Assembly (NCBI RefSeq): GCF_016107395.1
Contig: NZ_JAAIKO010000004.1
Coordinates: forward strand, 124,001 to 188,000
Direction of reading: 5' to 3'
Length of the DNA stretch: 64,000 nucleotides
Source: Streptomyces fildesensis
GTDB taxonomy: Bacteria > Actinomycetota > Actinomycetes > Streptomycetales > Streptomycetaceae
Shown: piece by piece, positions 26,163 through 34,573 of the stretch
How the letters are laid out: each line of letters begins with the position of its first letter
Position numbering within the stretch: position 1 is the first letter of the stretch
The notes under the pieces: generated by a model
The model's database searches: none
The model's input: the letters and a program-made list of their open reading frames with translations, nothing else
Told to the model about the DNA's origin: nothing
Translations under genes and position numbers: made by a program

Positions 26163-26918
26163 ATGGACGTTGGACACTTCGTGTCGTCACTCGACTTCAC
26201 CGCGGGTCTCGTCGAGCACCTGCGGGGTGGAAACGTTGTGTGGGCGTACGCGCTGCTGGCCGCGACCACGCTGCCGCCGCTCGTGCCCAATGCGGTGCTG
26301 CTCGTCACCGGCGGAGTACTGGCCGCCCAGGGCCGGCTGGACCTCACCCTCGTGCTCATGGTCGTCGCGCTGAGCGCGCTGGCCGGGGACATGCTGATCC
26401 ACCGCACCGGACGGGCCGTGAGCGGCCGCGTCGTATCCCGTATCCACCGCAGGCCGCGGCAAGCAGCCCTGTTGCGATGGGCCGCGCTGCGCATACAGCG
26501 GCATGGGGTGCCCTTCGTCATCGCGGTGCGTTTCCTGCCGAGCGGACGCCTGATCGGCGGTCTCGCCGCGGGCGTGGTCCGCTATCCGGCACGCCGTTAC
26601 CTGGCCGGAGCGGGGGTGGCCGAGGCGGTGTGGGCCACGTACTCCGTCGGCGTCGGCTACTTCAGCGGCCGCGCGGCCTCCAACTCCCTGTACGCCGTCG
26701 GCCTCGGCCTCGGCGTCTCCCTGCTGGTGGCGGCCGTGGGAGTACTGGCCCAATGGGCGTCCAGGACCCGGGAACGCCGCCAGGTTCCGATGGCAGTTCC
26801 CACGGCACTTCCGGCCGGTTTCCCGGCCCCGGCCCCGGCGCTCGTTCCGGCTTCGGCTGTCAGGCCCGAGAGCGTCCTGGACAAGGACTTCTGCGAGTCC
26901 GCCGGGCGGGGCCTCTAA
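26163..26918 (+). CDS. DedA / VTT-domain membrane protein
   Basis: This 251-residue integral membrane protein carries the DedA signature. LPPLVPNAVLLVTGGVLAAQG is the re-entrant loop-like segment, GDMLIHRTGRAVSG is the conserved Gly-Asp motif, and VIAVRFLPSGRLIGGLAAGVV is the arginine-containing second half. ATG 26163 is preferred over a longer frame from 25914 because the extra residues lack homology. DedA proteins are lipid flippases or scramblases for polyprenyl or phospholipid carriers and affect membrane stress tolerance. The last ~45 residues are a Pro/Ala-rich tail. Confidence 0.85.
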   Translation: MDVGHFVSSLDFTAGLVEHLRGGNVVWAYALLAATTLPPLVPNAVLLVTGGVLAAQGRLDLTLVLMVVALSALAGDMLIHRTGRAVSGRVVSRIHRRPRQAALLRWAALRIQRHGVPFVIAVRFLPSGRLIGGLAAGVVRYPARRYLAGAGVAEAVWATYSVGVGYFSGRAASNSLYAVGLGLGVSLLVAAVGVLAQWASRTRERRQVPMAVPTALPAGFPAPAPALVPASAVRPESVLDKDFCESAGRGL

Positions 26919-26946
26919 CCGTGCGGGCGGCCGTACCCGTTGCGGC

Positions 26947-27591
26947 TCAGTGGTGGCCGAGCGGGGGGCGGGACTCGGTGCCGACGTACGGGGCCAGATA
27001 GCGGTACAGCAGGCCCTTCAACTCCTTGATGTACGCGGCCTGTTCCGCGCCCTCCTGGGCGAGGACGAGCTCCAGGCCCGTCTTGAACATGGCGAACGCG
27101 ATCTCGGCGATGCGGGCGCGGTCCGCGGCCGAGAGCAACGGGGCGCGCAGCTCGATCAGCCGGTCGACGCGTTCCAGTAGCGAGGCGTGCAGCTGATCGT
27201 GCTCGTCGGTGACCTTGCCCGGCGTGTCGGGGCCCTTGATCAGGGCGAGGAAGGCCGGATTGGCGCAGTTGAAGTCGATGAACGGATCGACGATCCGGTC
27301 GATCATCTCGGAGAGCGGGAGTGCGGCGTTCTCCGGAGTGAAGACCAGGCCGTGGGCCTGCTGCATCTGCTGGATGAGCCGGCCGCCGAGTTCGACCGCG
27401 ATGGCTTCCTTGTTGGGGAAGAACTGGTAGAGCGTGCCCGGGGAGACGCCGGCTTCGCGGGCGATGGCGTTCGTGCTCGCCGCCCGGTAGCCGGACGTGC
27501 AGAACACGCTCGCGGCCGCTTCCAGCAGCTGCGTCACCCTGCGCTCTCCGCGCGCCTGGCGACGGCGCGGCTTCTCCTCCACCTCGGACAC
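26947..27591 (-). CDS. TetR-family repressor of the adjacent MmpL exporter
   Basis: This is a 214-residue protein. GTG at 27591 is chosen because it precedes the basic N-arm (EEKPRRRQARGERR) and leaves the operators outside the gene; the longer frame from 27672 would run through them. The TetR HTH is clear: LLEAAASVFCTSGYRAAS, TNAIAREAGVSPGTLYQFF and PNKEAI. The C-terminal ligand domain ends YIKELKGLLYRYLAPYV. It is divergent from the MmpL gene with two CGAGT-type palindromes between them, so it likely represses both genes until a hydrophobic ligand binds. Confidence 0.9.
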   Translation of the reverse strand: MSEVEEKPRRRQARGERRVTQLLEAAASVFCTSGYRAASTNAIAREAGVSPGTLYQFFPNKEAIAVELGGRLIQQMQQAHGLVFTPENAALPLSEMIDRIVDPFIDFNCANPAFLALIKGPDTPGKVTDEHDQLHASLLERVDRLIELRAPLLSAADRARIAEIAFAMFKTGLELVLAQEGAEQAAYIKELKGLLYRYLAPYVGTESRPPLGHH

Positions 27592-27610
27592 GTGTAGGCC
27601 CCAATCATGA

Positions 27611-27662
27611 TTGACAAATACGAGTGGTCGCTCGCATTCTTGAAAACGCGAGTGGCTACTCG
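27611..27662. promoter_or_regulatory. MmpL promoter with two TetR operators
   Basis: TTGACA (27611-27616) is a consensus -35, with CATTCT (27635-27640) a possible -10 at 18 bp. CGAGTGGTCGCTCG (27621-27634) and CGAGTGGCTACTCG (27649-27662) are related 14-bp palindromes 28 bp apart, one between the boxes and one near the expected transcription start. Confidence 0.65.
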
Positions 27663-27708
27663 TGTTTTTCATTCTATGCTCGTTCTACGGGGAGGGGACA
27701 CCTCAGTG

Positions 27709-29940
27709 ATGCCCGATGTCAACCGCGAGCACGCCGTCGGGGGCTGGACCCGGGCGGTCACCGCCCGGCCCAGGCTCACGCTGCTGCTCGCGCTGCTCTT
27801 CACCGCCCTCGCCGTGGTCGCCGGCAGCGGTGTGGCGGACCGGCTGAGCGGCGGCGGGTGGGAGGCCCCGGACTCGGAGTCGTCCTATGCCACCAAGGCC
27901 CTGGAGGAGCACTTCCCCGCCTCGCAGCCCAATCTCGTCCTGCTGGTGGACAGTCGCGGAGCGGGCGTCGACAGCCCGCAGGTGGCCGCCGCCGGACGTG
28001 ACCTGGCCCGCAGGCTCGCCGCCGACCCGTCGATCGCCGGCGTCACGTCGTACTGGGCCACCGGAGCACCCGAGTTGCGGGCGAAGGACCGCGGCGAAGC
28101 CATGATCGCGGCCCGGATCGTGGGCGGCGACGATGCGGTGGGCGCCGCCGTCGAGCGCATAGCGCCCGCCTGCCGGGGCGCTCAGGGGGTGGTGGACGTG
28201 CGGATCGGCGGATTGGCCGCGGTCCGGCACGAGCTGCAGAGCACCATCGAGGAGGACCTGCTGCGCGCCGAGATGATCGCGCTGCCGGTCACGCTCGTGC
28301 TGCTCGTGATGGTCTTCGGCAGCGCGGTGGCCGCCCTGCTTCCCCTCGGCGTGGGCATCATCGCGATCCTGGGGACCAACGCGGTGCTACGCCTCATCAC
28401 GTCCTTCACCGATGTCTCCCTCTTCGCCCAGAGCCTGACCACCGTGCTCGGGCTGGGGCTGGGGATCGACTACGCGCTGTTCATCGTGCGCCGCTTCCGT
28501 GAGGAACTGGCGGACCGGGACGACCCCTTGAAGGCGGTGGGCGCGACGCTGCGCACCGCCGGCCGTACGGTGCTGTTCTCGGCGCTCACGGTCGCCGCCG
28601 CGCTCGCGGCGATGCTGGTCTTCCCGCAGTACTTCCTGCGCTCCTTCGCCTACGCCGGTATCGCGGTCGTGCTGCTGGCGGCCGGTGCCGCACTGATCGT
28701 GCTGCCCGCCGCCCTGGTGCTGCTCGGGCACCGGGTCAACGCCCTGGACCTGCGCAGGCTGTGGCGGCGACGGGTTCCCGCCGCGGAGCCGCGCGAGCCC
28801 GGAGCCGGCTACGCGGCGCTCGCCCGGCTGGTGATGCGGCGTGCTCCGCTCTTCGCCATAGGTGCCACCGCGGGCCTGCTCCTGCTCGGACTGCCCTTCC
28901 TGCAGATCCAGTTCGGCACGGCCGACGATCGCCAGCTCCCGGCAGGCGCCGAGTCGCACGCCGTCCAACAGCACATACGCGAGGCGTTCCCCGGCAATCC
29001 GGGCGGCGGAATCACGGTGCTCGCCGAGGGGAACCCCGGTCGGGACGCGCTCGCTGGATACAAGGGAAAGCTGGCCGCGCTGCCCGGAGTCGTCACGGTC
29101 GAAGGCCCGTTCGCCGCTCCTTCCGGCGGCCCGGCGTACCTCACCGTGCTGCCCCGGACCGAGGCCGTGGACGCGGCCACCCAGGACCTGGTGGGGGAGA
29201 TCCGAGCGGTGGACGCCCCGTTCGGGACCGCGGCCACCGGCCAGGCCGCCGTGCTGGTCGATGCGCAGAAGGCCATCGCCGACCGCTTGCCCTGGGCGAT
29301 CGGAATGATCGCCGTCGTCACTCTCCTTCTGGTGTTCCTGTTGACCGGCAGCGTGGTGATACCGCTCCAGGCGGTGCTGCTCAACGCGCTGAGCCTGACC
29401 GCGATGTTCGGGGCGGTGGTCTGGGTGTTCCAGGACGGACATCTGTCCGGGCTCCTGGGATTCACGGCGACCGGCAGCATCGAGACCACCCTCCCGGTGC
29501 TGATGTTCTGCCTGGCCTTCGGCCTGTCCATGGACTACGGGGTCTTCCTGCTGTCACGTATCAAGGAGGAGTACGACCGCAGCGGTGACCATCAGGGAGC
29601 GATCGTCTTCGGTGTGCGGCGTACCGGCGGACTCATCACCGCGGCCGCAGTGATCCTCGCCGTCGTCATGGTGGCCATCGGTACCTCACGGGTGGCCAAC
29701 ACCAAGATGCTCGGCCTCGGCATCGCCCTGGCCGTCCTGATGGACGCCATGGTGGTCCGTACCCTGCTTGTCCCGGCCGTCATGCGACTGACCGGTAAGG
29801 CCACGTGGTGGGCGCCGCCCGCGCTGCGCCGGTTCCATGACCGGTTCGGCATAAGCGAGGGCGGCGGCGGGGGAGTGGCGCCGGAGGCGGCTCGTGCCCC
29901 GCAGCGTGATCAGGAGCGGGACCCCGAGCCGGTCCGGTAG
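27709..29940 (+). CDS. MmpL-family (RND) transporter
   Basis: This is a 743-residue protein with twelve predicted transmembrane segments in the RND pattern: one helix, a large extracytoplasmic loop, five helices, then a repeat. Both halves carry the family motif: GLGLGIDYALFIVRRFREE and AFGLSMDYGVFLLSRIKEEY. ATG 27709 (or GTG 27706) follows GGGGAGGGG; the longer frame would cross the operators. Members export lipids, drugs or pigments using proton motive force. The divergent TetR gene and its operators argue for inducible efflux. Confidence 0.9.
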   Translation: MPDVNREHAVGGWTRAVTARPRLTLLLALLFTALAVVAGSGVADRLSGGGWEAPDSESSYATKALEEHFPASQPNLVLLVDSRGAGVDSPQVAAAGRDLARRLAADPSIAGVTSYWATGAPELRAKDRGEAMIAARIVGGDDAVGAAVERIAPACRGAQGVVDVRIGGLAAVRHELQSTIEEDLLRAEMIALPVTLVLLVMVFGSAVAALLPLGVGIIAILGTNAVLRLITSFTDVSLFAQSLTTVLGLGLGIDYALFIVRRFREELADRDDPLKAVGATLRTAGRTVLFSALTVAAALAAMLVFPQYFLRSFAYAGIAVVLLAAGAALIVLPAALVLLGHRVNALDLRRLWRRRVPAAEPREPGAGYAALARLVMRRAPLFAIGATAGLLLLGLPFLQIQFGTADDRQLPAGAESHAVQQHIREAFPGNPGGGITVLAEGNPGRDALAGYKGKLAALPGVVTVEGPFAAPSGGPAYLTVLPRTEAVDAATQDLVGEIRAVDAPFGTAATGQAAVLVDAQKAIADRLPWAIGMIAVVTLLLVFLLTGSVVIPLQAVLLNALSLTAMFGAVVWVFQDGHLSGLLGFTATGSIETTLPVLMFCLAFGLSMDYGVFLLSRIKEEYDRSGDHQGAIVFGVRRTGGLITAAAVILAVVMVAIGTSRVANTKMLGLGIALAVLMDAMVVRTLLVPAVMRLTGKATWWAPPALRRFHDRFGISEGGGGGVAPEAARAPQRDQERDPEPVR

Positions 29941-29971
29941 CTGTTCGCCGGTCAGGAGCCGGTCGTTGTGG

Positions 29972-30030
29972 GGTGTCGGTCAGAGTCCCGGCGGCCCGGG
30001 CATGGGTGTCAGTCGGGATCCCGGCGGCCC
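29972..30030. repeat. Imperfect duplication at the 3-prime end of the HTH gene
   Basis: GGTGTCGGTC...CCCGGCGGCCC (29972-29997) recurs 33 bp later (30005-30030). The second copy supplies the HTH gene stop codon; the first lies just beyond it and would encode a similar tail. Confidence 0.6.
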
Positions 30031-30212
30031 CGATTACCGGGCCGCCGGGCACTCCAAGCTCGAATGGTGTCGGCATACCAGAAGGGTTTGCCGCTCTCCA
30101 CGACGTCCGGAGCGGGCAGGTGCCCGTGCTTGCGATACGAGCGCACGGTATCGACCTGGACCCGGATATGTGCGGCGATCTCTGCGTACGACCACAGGGT
30201 TCGGTCGGTCAT
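30009..30212 (-). CDS. Small helix-turn-helix DNA-binding protein (67 aa)
   Basis: The start at 30212 is set by GGGAGGTG upstream; the longer frame has no homology. WSYAEIAAHIRVQVDTVRSY followed by RKHGHLPAPD and KPFWYADTIRAW is a winged HTH of the MerR/AlpA/excisionase type: helix pair, wing with HLPAPD, then a helix with W. No phage or integrase gene is nearby, so it may be a stand-alone chromosomal regulator. The final codons lie in a duplicated sequence that also forms a terminator-like hairpin. Confidence 0.75.
   Translation of the reverse strand: MTDRTLWSYAEIAAHIRVQVDTVRSYRKHGHLPAPDVVESGKPFWYADTIRAWSARRPGNRGRRDPD
30020..30049. terminator. Terminator-like hairpin inside the end of the HTH gene
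   Basis: CCCGGCGGCCC and GGGCCGCCGGG form a perfect 11-bp stem, loop CGATTACC, 80 bp after the converging MmpL stop. It could end MmpL transcription. Confidence 0.55.
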
Positions 30213-30420
30213 GTCACGCACCTCCCTACAGTGGGGTGGCTGTTGATCAGTAACCCTTGTCCTGTGAACGACATGTACTGACAGCCGCATGGGCCTGTAG
30301 ATCGTTTGTGACACGGAACCCGCGTAACAGTGACAAACGTGGCAGATAGGTGACGATCAGCACCAGGGTGAGGCTAACCCCCGTAGTGACTAGCGGGGCG
30401 CCGCCAGTGCACAAGTGAGT

Positions 30421-30440
30421 GTGCACAAACCATTGTGTAC
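30421..30440. promoter_or_regulatory. Operator abutting the ArsR-like gene
   Basis: GTGCACAA-ACCA-TTGTGTAC is an 8-4-8 inverted repeat with one mismatch, ending 2 bp before the ATG. A third half-site GTGCACAA is at 30407-30414. Binding here would directly block a leaderless promoter. Confidence 0.65.
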
Positions 30441-30442
30441 AC

Positions 30443-31156
30443 ATGCCGAAGCAACGACGCATCAAGGAGATCGGCGATCTCGGGGCGCTCAAGGCGCTCG
30501 CGCACCCACGCCGTCAGCAGATCCTCGACCATCTGGCGCTGCACGGGCCGGCCACCTCGGCGACCCTCGCCCGTGCCCTGGACCTGAACACCGGAGCCAC
30601 CAGCTACCACCTGCGGGAGCTGGACCGGCACGGCTTCGTCGAGGAGGCCGAAGGGACGGGACGGGGGCGCGAGCGCTGGTGGCGAGCCGCCCCGGCGGAC
30701 CTGCGCTTCCCGCAGCGCTCCGAGCAGAGCGACGAGATGCGGCCGGTCGTCGACGAGATGAACCGTCTCGCGTTCGCCGCCGACCTCGCGCTCTTCGAGC
30801 GGTCCCAGCGCGAGATCGAGGGCGTATGGGCGGACAGCCAGCCCTACTCCCGGGGCTCCATCCAGGTGACCCTCCCCGAACTGCGCGATTTCTTCGAGGA
30901 GTACATCGCCCTGGTCAACCGGTACAAGCGCGCCGACGACGAACTGCCGGAGGGCGCACGAAACGTGCTCACGCGATTCCTCGCCTTCCCGGCACCGGCC
31001 GACGCCCCGGAGGTCCAGTCGGCAGCAGGTTCGGCCGCCGATGAGCCGACCGATCCCCTGCCCGCCGAAGCGAAGACCCAGAACCTGCCCGATGAGCAGA
31101 CCGAGGACCTGGCCGAAGCGAAGTACGACGACACCACGAACGGGGCCCCTTCATGA
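30443..31156 (+). CDS. ArsR-type winged-helix regulator
   Basis: This 237-residue protein starts at ATG 30443 with no ribosome site, probably on a leaderless mRNA. The winged helix is IGDLGALKALAHPRRQQILD, then ATSATLARALDLNTGATSYH with LRELDRHGFVEEAEG as recognition helix and wing. A coiled-helical C-terminal part and an acidic tail follow. No metal-binding cysteines are seen, so ligand sensing differs from ArsR itself. The stop overlaps the ATPase start (ATGA). It likely represses itself and the downstream ABC transporter through the inverted repeat at its start. Confidence 0.88.
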   Translation: MPKQRRIKEIGDLGALKALAHPRRQQILDHLALHGPATSATLARALDLNTGATSYHLRELDRHGFVEEAEGTGRGRERWWRAAPADLRFPQRSEQSDEMRPVVDEMNRLAFAADLALFERSQREIEGVWADSQPYSRGSIQVTLPELRDFFEEYIALVNRYKRADDELPEGARNVLTRFLAFPAPADAPEVQSAAGSAADEPTDPLPAEAKTQNLPDEQTEDLAEAKYDDTTNGAPS

Positions 31157-31920
31157 ACACGTTCGCCATGGACACCGACCGCATCGCGCTCGCGCCGGCC
31201 GTACGACTGGCGGCCGTCACCAAGATCTACGGCCGGGGTCCCCGCGCGGTACGCGCCCTGGACGAGGTCAGCGCCAGTATTCCGCGCGGCTCCTTCACCG
31301 CGGTGATGGGGCCGTCCGGCTCCGGCAAATCGACCTTCCTGCACTGCGCGGCCGGGCTGGACACGCCCACCAGCGGAACGTCCCACCTCGGGGACACCGA
31401 GCTGACCGGGATGAACGAGACCCGGCTCACCCAACTGCGGCGCAGCCGGGTCGGCTTCGTCTTCCAGGCGTTCAACCTCGTCCCCGCACTGACCGCCCGT
31501 CAGAACATCGCGCTTCCGCTCAGACTCGCGAAACAACGGCTCGACCCGGCCAGGCTGGCGGAGATCCTGCGGCGCGTCGGACTGGCCGGCCGTGCGGACC
31601 ACCGCCCCGCGGAACTGTCCGGGGGACAGCAGCAGAGGGTGGCCATCGCCCGTGCGCTGATCACCCGCCCTGACGTGGTCTTCGGCGATGAACCGACCGG
31701 CGCCCTGGACACGGTCACCGCCAAGGAGATCCTCGGCCTCCTGCGCGGCTGCGTGGACGACACCGGCCAGACCGTCGTCATGGTCACCCACGATCCCGTC
31801 GCCGCTTCGTACGCCGACACCGTGCTCTACCTCGCCGACGGCCGCATCGCGGGCCGTGACGACGAGCCCACCGCCGACCGGGTGGCCGAGCGCATGACGC
31901 ACCTGGGGGCGTGGTCCTGA
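31153..31920 (+). CDS. ABC transporter ATP-binding protein (MacB/LolD type)
   Basis: This 255-residue ATPase has Walker A GPSGSGKST, Q-loop VFQAFNLVPALTARQNI, signature LSGGQQQRVAIARAL, Walker B VVFGDEPTGALD and H-loop MVTHD. FGDEPTGALD and the NLVP motif are typical of MacB/LolD-class ATPases that pair with FtsX-type permeases. The start overlaps the regulator stop (ATGA); ATG 31168 is an alternative. It is coupled to the permease through TGATG. Confidence 0.93.
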   Translation: MNTFAMDTDRIALAPAVRLAAVTKIYGRGPRAVRALDEVSASIPRGSFTAVMGPSGSGKSTFLHCAAGLDTPTSGTSHLGDTELTGMNETRLTQLRRSRVGFVFQAFNLVPALTARQNIALPLRLAKQRLDPARLAEILRRVGLAGRADHRPAELSGGQQQRVAIARALITRPDVVFGDEPTGALDTVTAKEILGLLRGCVDDTGQTVVMVTHDPVAASYADTVLYLADGRIAGRDDEPTADRVAERMTHLGAWS

Positions 31921-34466
31921 TGCTGCGCTACGCACTGCAGACCCTGCGGGCCCGCAAGGGCGGCTTCGCGGGAGCCTTTCTCGCCCTGTTCTGTGCCGCG
32001 GCGCTCGTCACCGCGTGCGGGGTGCTGCTGGAGACCGGTCTCCGGGGCGAGATCGCGACCGAGCGGTACGCGGCCGCACCGATCGTCGTCGGAGCCGACC
32101 AGAACGTGCACCAGACCACCGTCAAGGAGAAGAAGGGCAAGACCAAGGTCAAGAACAAGGCCAAACCGCTCGCGGAGCGGGTCTGGCTGCCGGACACCAC
32201 CGTGCGGACCGTCCGCCAGGTGCCAGGAGTACGGGCCGCCGTCCCCGAAGTCACCTTCCCCGCCTATGCGGTGGGCCGGGGTGCGGACCGGAGCGGCCCG
32301 CTGAGCGGAAAGCCGTCCTTCGGCCACGACTGGGCCTCCGCCGTACTCACGCCCTTCACCCTCACCGAGGGCCGCGCCCCGCAGACGGACGGCGATCTCG
32401 TCATCGATCGCGAACTCGCCGGGCGGATGGGCCTGAAGCCCGGCAGCAGCGTCACCGTCCAGTCCACCCGGGCCCCGCGCAGCTATCGCGTCACCGGCAT
32501 CGCCGCCGCCCAGGACGGTGATCTGCGGCAGCAGACCTCGCTGTTCTTCACCACCGCCGAGGCCGGACGGCTGGCCGGCCACCCCGGGCAGATCACCGCG
32601 ATAGGAGTCCTGCCGGAGCCCGGCGCGGACACCGGCGCCCTCGCCACGAACCTCGCCACCGCGCTGCAGGGCACGAAGGTCCAGGTGCACACCGGAGCCG
32701 ACCGCGGACCGGTGGAGTTCCCCGACGCGGCCAAGGCCCGGATCAAACTCGTCAGCATGGGTGGCGCGATCGGCGGCACCTCACTCCTCGTCGCGGTCCT
32801 CGTGGTCGTCGGCACCTTCGCTCTGACCATCCAGCAGCGCTACCGGGAGATAGCCCTGCTGCGCGCCATCGCCGCCACCCCGAGGCAGATCCGCCGGCTG
32901 ATCGGCAGGGAGGCGCTGCTGGTAGGCCTGGCGGCGGGCGCTCTCGGTTCCGTCGCGGGCCTGCCGGTCGCGTACTGGCTGCACGCCGAGTTCGTCGGTT
33001 TCGGCGCCGTGCCGGACACGCTGCGGATCGCGTGGAGCCCCTTCCCGATGTTCGCGGCCGTGGGTGCCGCGCTGCTCGGCGGCTGGTCCGCGGCCCGGAT
33101 ATCCGCCCGCAGGGCGTCCAGGATCCGGCCTGCCGAGGCGCTCTCGGAAGCCGCCATGGAGACCCGTACGTCCCCCTGGGGGCGGCTGCTCGCCGGCGGC
33201 CTGTTCCTCGCGGGTGGCATCGTCCTGCTCGTCGTGCTCAGCGGTCTGCGGACCGAACCCGCGTCCACGCCGGTCACCTTCCTGACCGTGGTGGTCCTCG
33301 CCGTCGCGGTGTCCCTGCTCGGGCCGCTGCTGGCCCGGATCGCCGCCGCGGTACTGGCCGTTCCGCTCCGCGCCTCCCGCATCGGCGGCCACCTCGCCGC
33401 CGCCAACGTCCGTACCAACTCCAAGCGCCTCTCGGCGGCGGTCACTCCGCTCGCGCTGCTCGTCGGGATGACCTGCACCGTGATCTTCGTGCAGACGACG
33501 ATGGGTCACGCCGCTCAACAGCAGGCCTCGGCGGGCAACCGCGCCCAGTGGGTACTCGGCGCCGCCGCGCCCGGTGTGCCCGGCGAAGCCGCCGCGGCGG
33601 TGCGCCAGGTACCCGGCGTCACCGCGGTCACCGAGGTCGTACGGACCAGCGTCCGGGTCGGCCTCTCGAAGTACACGGCGCAGGGCGTGACCCCCGCAGG
33701 ACTGACGACGACCTGGGATCCCGACGTCACCCGGGGCACGCTCCGGGGGTTCGGCGACGGTGACATCGCGCTCAGCGAGGTCGCCGCCGACGGGCTGGGA
33801 GTCCGGCCGGGCAGCACCGTACGGCTCACCCTCGGCGACGGAACTCCCGCCGCTCTCAAGGTGGCCGCCGTCTACGCTCGCGGTCTCGGATTCGGCGACC
33901 TGACGATGTCCCACGACCTGGTCGCACGACATGTCGACAATCCGCTGGCATCGGCCGTCCTCGTCGCCACCGACGGCCGCGCGGACCGTGCGGCGCTCGG
34001 CGCGGCGGTCAAGGACTTCCCGGGTGTCGCCGTTCTCGACCACGATCAGGCGGGAGCGGTCCAGGCCGAGGTCCAGCAGTCCAACGCCGAGGTCAACTAC
34101 CTCGCGATGGGCCTGGTGCTCGCCTTCACCGCGATCGCGGTCGTCAACACCCTCGCGATGTCCACCGCCGACCGGTCCAGAGAGTTCGCGCTGCTGCGGC
34201 TCGTGGGCACCACCCGCCGGCAGGTGCTGCGGATGCTGCGGCTGGAGGCGCTGGCGGTCGTGCTCGTCGGGGCGGTGCTCGGCACCGCGATAGCCCTGGC
34301 CACCCTGACCGCGTTCAGCCTCGGGATGACGGGAGCGGCGGCCCCGCGGCTCGACCCCGCCGGATACCTGCTGATCGTGGCCCTGGCGGCGGGTCTCGCC
34401 CTGCTCGCCACCGCACTCCCGGCCCGGCTCGCGCTGCGGGTCCGGCCCGCCGAGGCGATCGGCTGA
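31920..34466 (+). CDS. FtsX-type ABC permease
   Basis: This 848-residue permease has the MacB-like double architecture. An N-terminal helix and large extracytoplasmic domain (~40-270, including a Lys-rich stretch KEKKGKTKVKNKAK) are followed by three helices with the FtsX motif YREIALLRAIAATPRQIRRL. The second half repeats the plan and ends with SREFALLRLVGTTRRQVLRML and the RVRPAEAIG terminus. ATG 31920 overlaps the ATPase stop; GTG 31911 is possible. Such transporters act mechanically on periplasmic or surface lipids and peptides. Antimicrobial-peptide resistance is a common role, but the substrate here is unknown. Confidence 0.9.
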   Translation: MLRYALQTLRARKGGFAGAFLALFCAAALVTACGVLLETGLRGEIATERYAAAPIVVGADQNVHQTTVKEKKGKTKVKNKAKPLAERVWLPDTTVRTVRQVPGVRAAVPEVTFPAYAVGRGADRSGPLSGKPSFGHDWASAVLTPFTLTEGRAPQTDGDLVIDRELAGRMGLKPGSSVTVQSTRAPRSYRVTGIAAAQDGDLRQQTSLFFTTAEAGRLAGHPGQITAIGVLPEPGADTGALATNLATALQGTKVQVHTGADRGPVEFPDAAKARIKLVSMGGAIGGTSLLVAVLVVVGTFALTIQQRYREIALLRAIAATPRQIRRLIGREALLVGLAAGALGSVAGLPVAYWLHAEFVGFGAVPDTLRIAWSPFPMFAAVGAALLGGWSAARISARRASRIRPAEALSEAAMETRTSPWGRLLAGGLFLAGGIVLLVVLSGLRTEPASTPVTFLTVVVLAVAVSLLGPLLARIAAAVLAVPLRASRIGGHLAAANVRTNSKRLSAAVTPLALLVGMTCTVIFVQTTMGHAAQQQASAGNRAQWVLGAAAPGVPGEAAAAVRQVPGVTAVTEVVRTSVRVGLSKYTAQGVTPAGLTTTWDPDVTRGTLRGFGDGDIALSEVAADGLGVRPGSTVRLTLGDGTPAALKVAAVYARGLGFGDLTMSHDLVARHVDNPLASAVLVATDGRADRAALGAAVKDFPGVAVLDHDQAGAVQAEVQQSNAEVNYLAMGLVLAFTAIAVVNTLAMSTADRSREFALLRLVGTTRRQVLRMLRLEALAVVLVGAVLGTAIALATLTAFSLGMTGAAAPRLDPAGYLLIVALAAGLALLATALPARLALRVRPAEAIG

Positions 34467-34573
34467 CCGCGAAGAAGTCCAGGAAGAAGTCCGGTTCGAA
34501 CACTTGCCCCTGTGATTGCTACCGGACAGTATCGGCAGCCATCCGTACGGAGCCCGAGCCTGAGAGGTGGGCC

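Noticed and set aside
30443..34466. ArsR/ABC operon as a metal resistance system
   Set aside because: The regulator lacks metal-binding cysteines and the permease is FtsX-type, so peptide or lipid export fits better.
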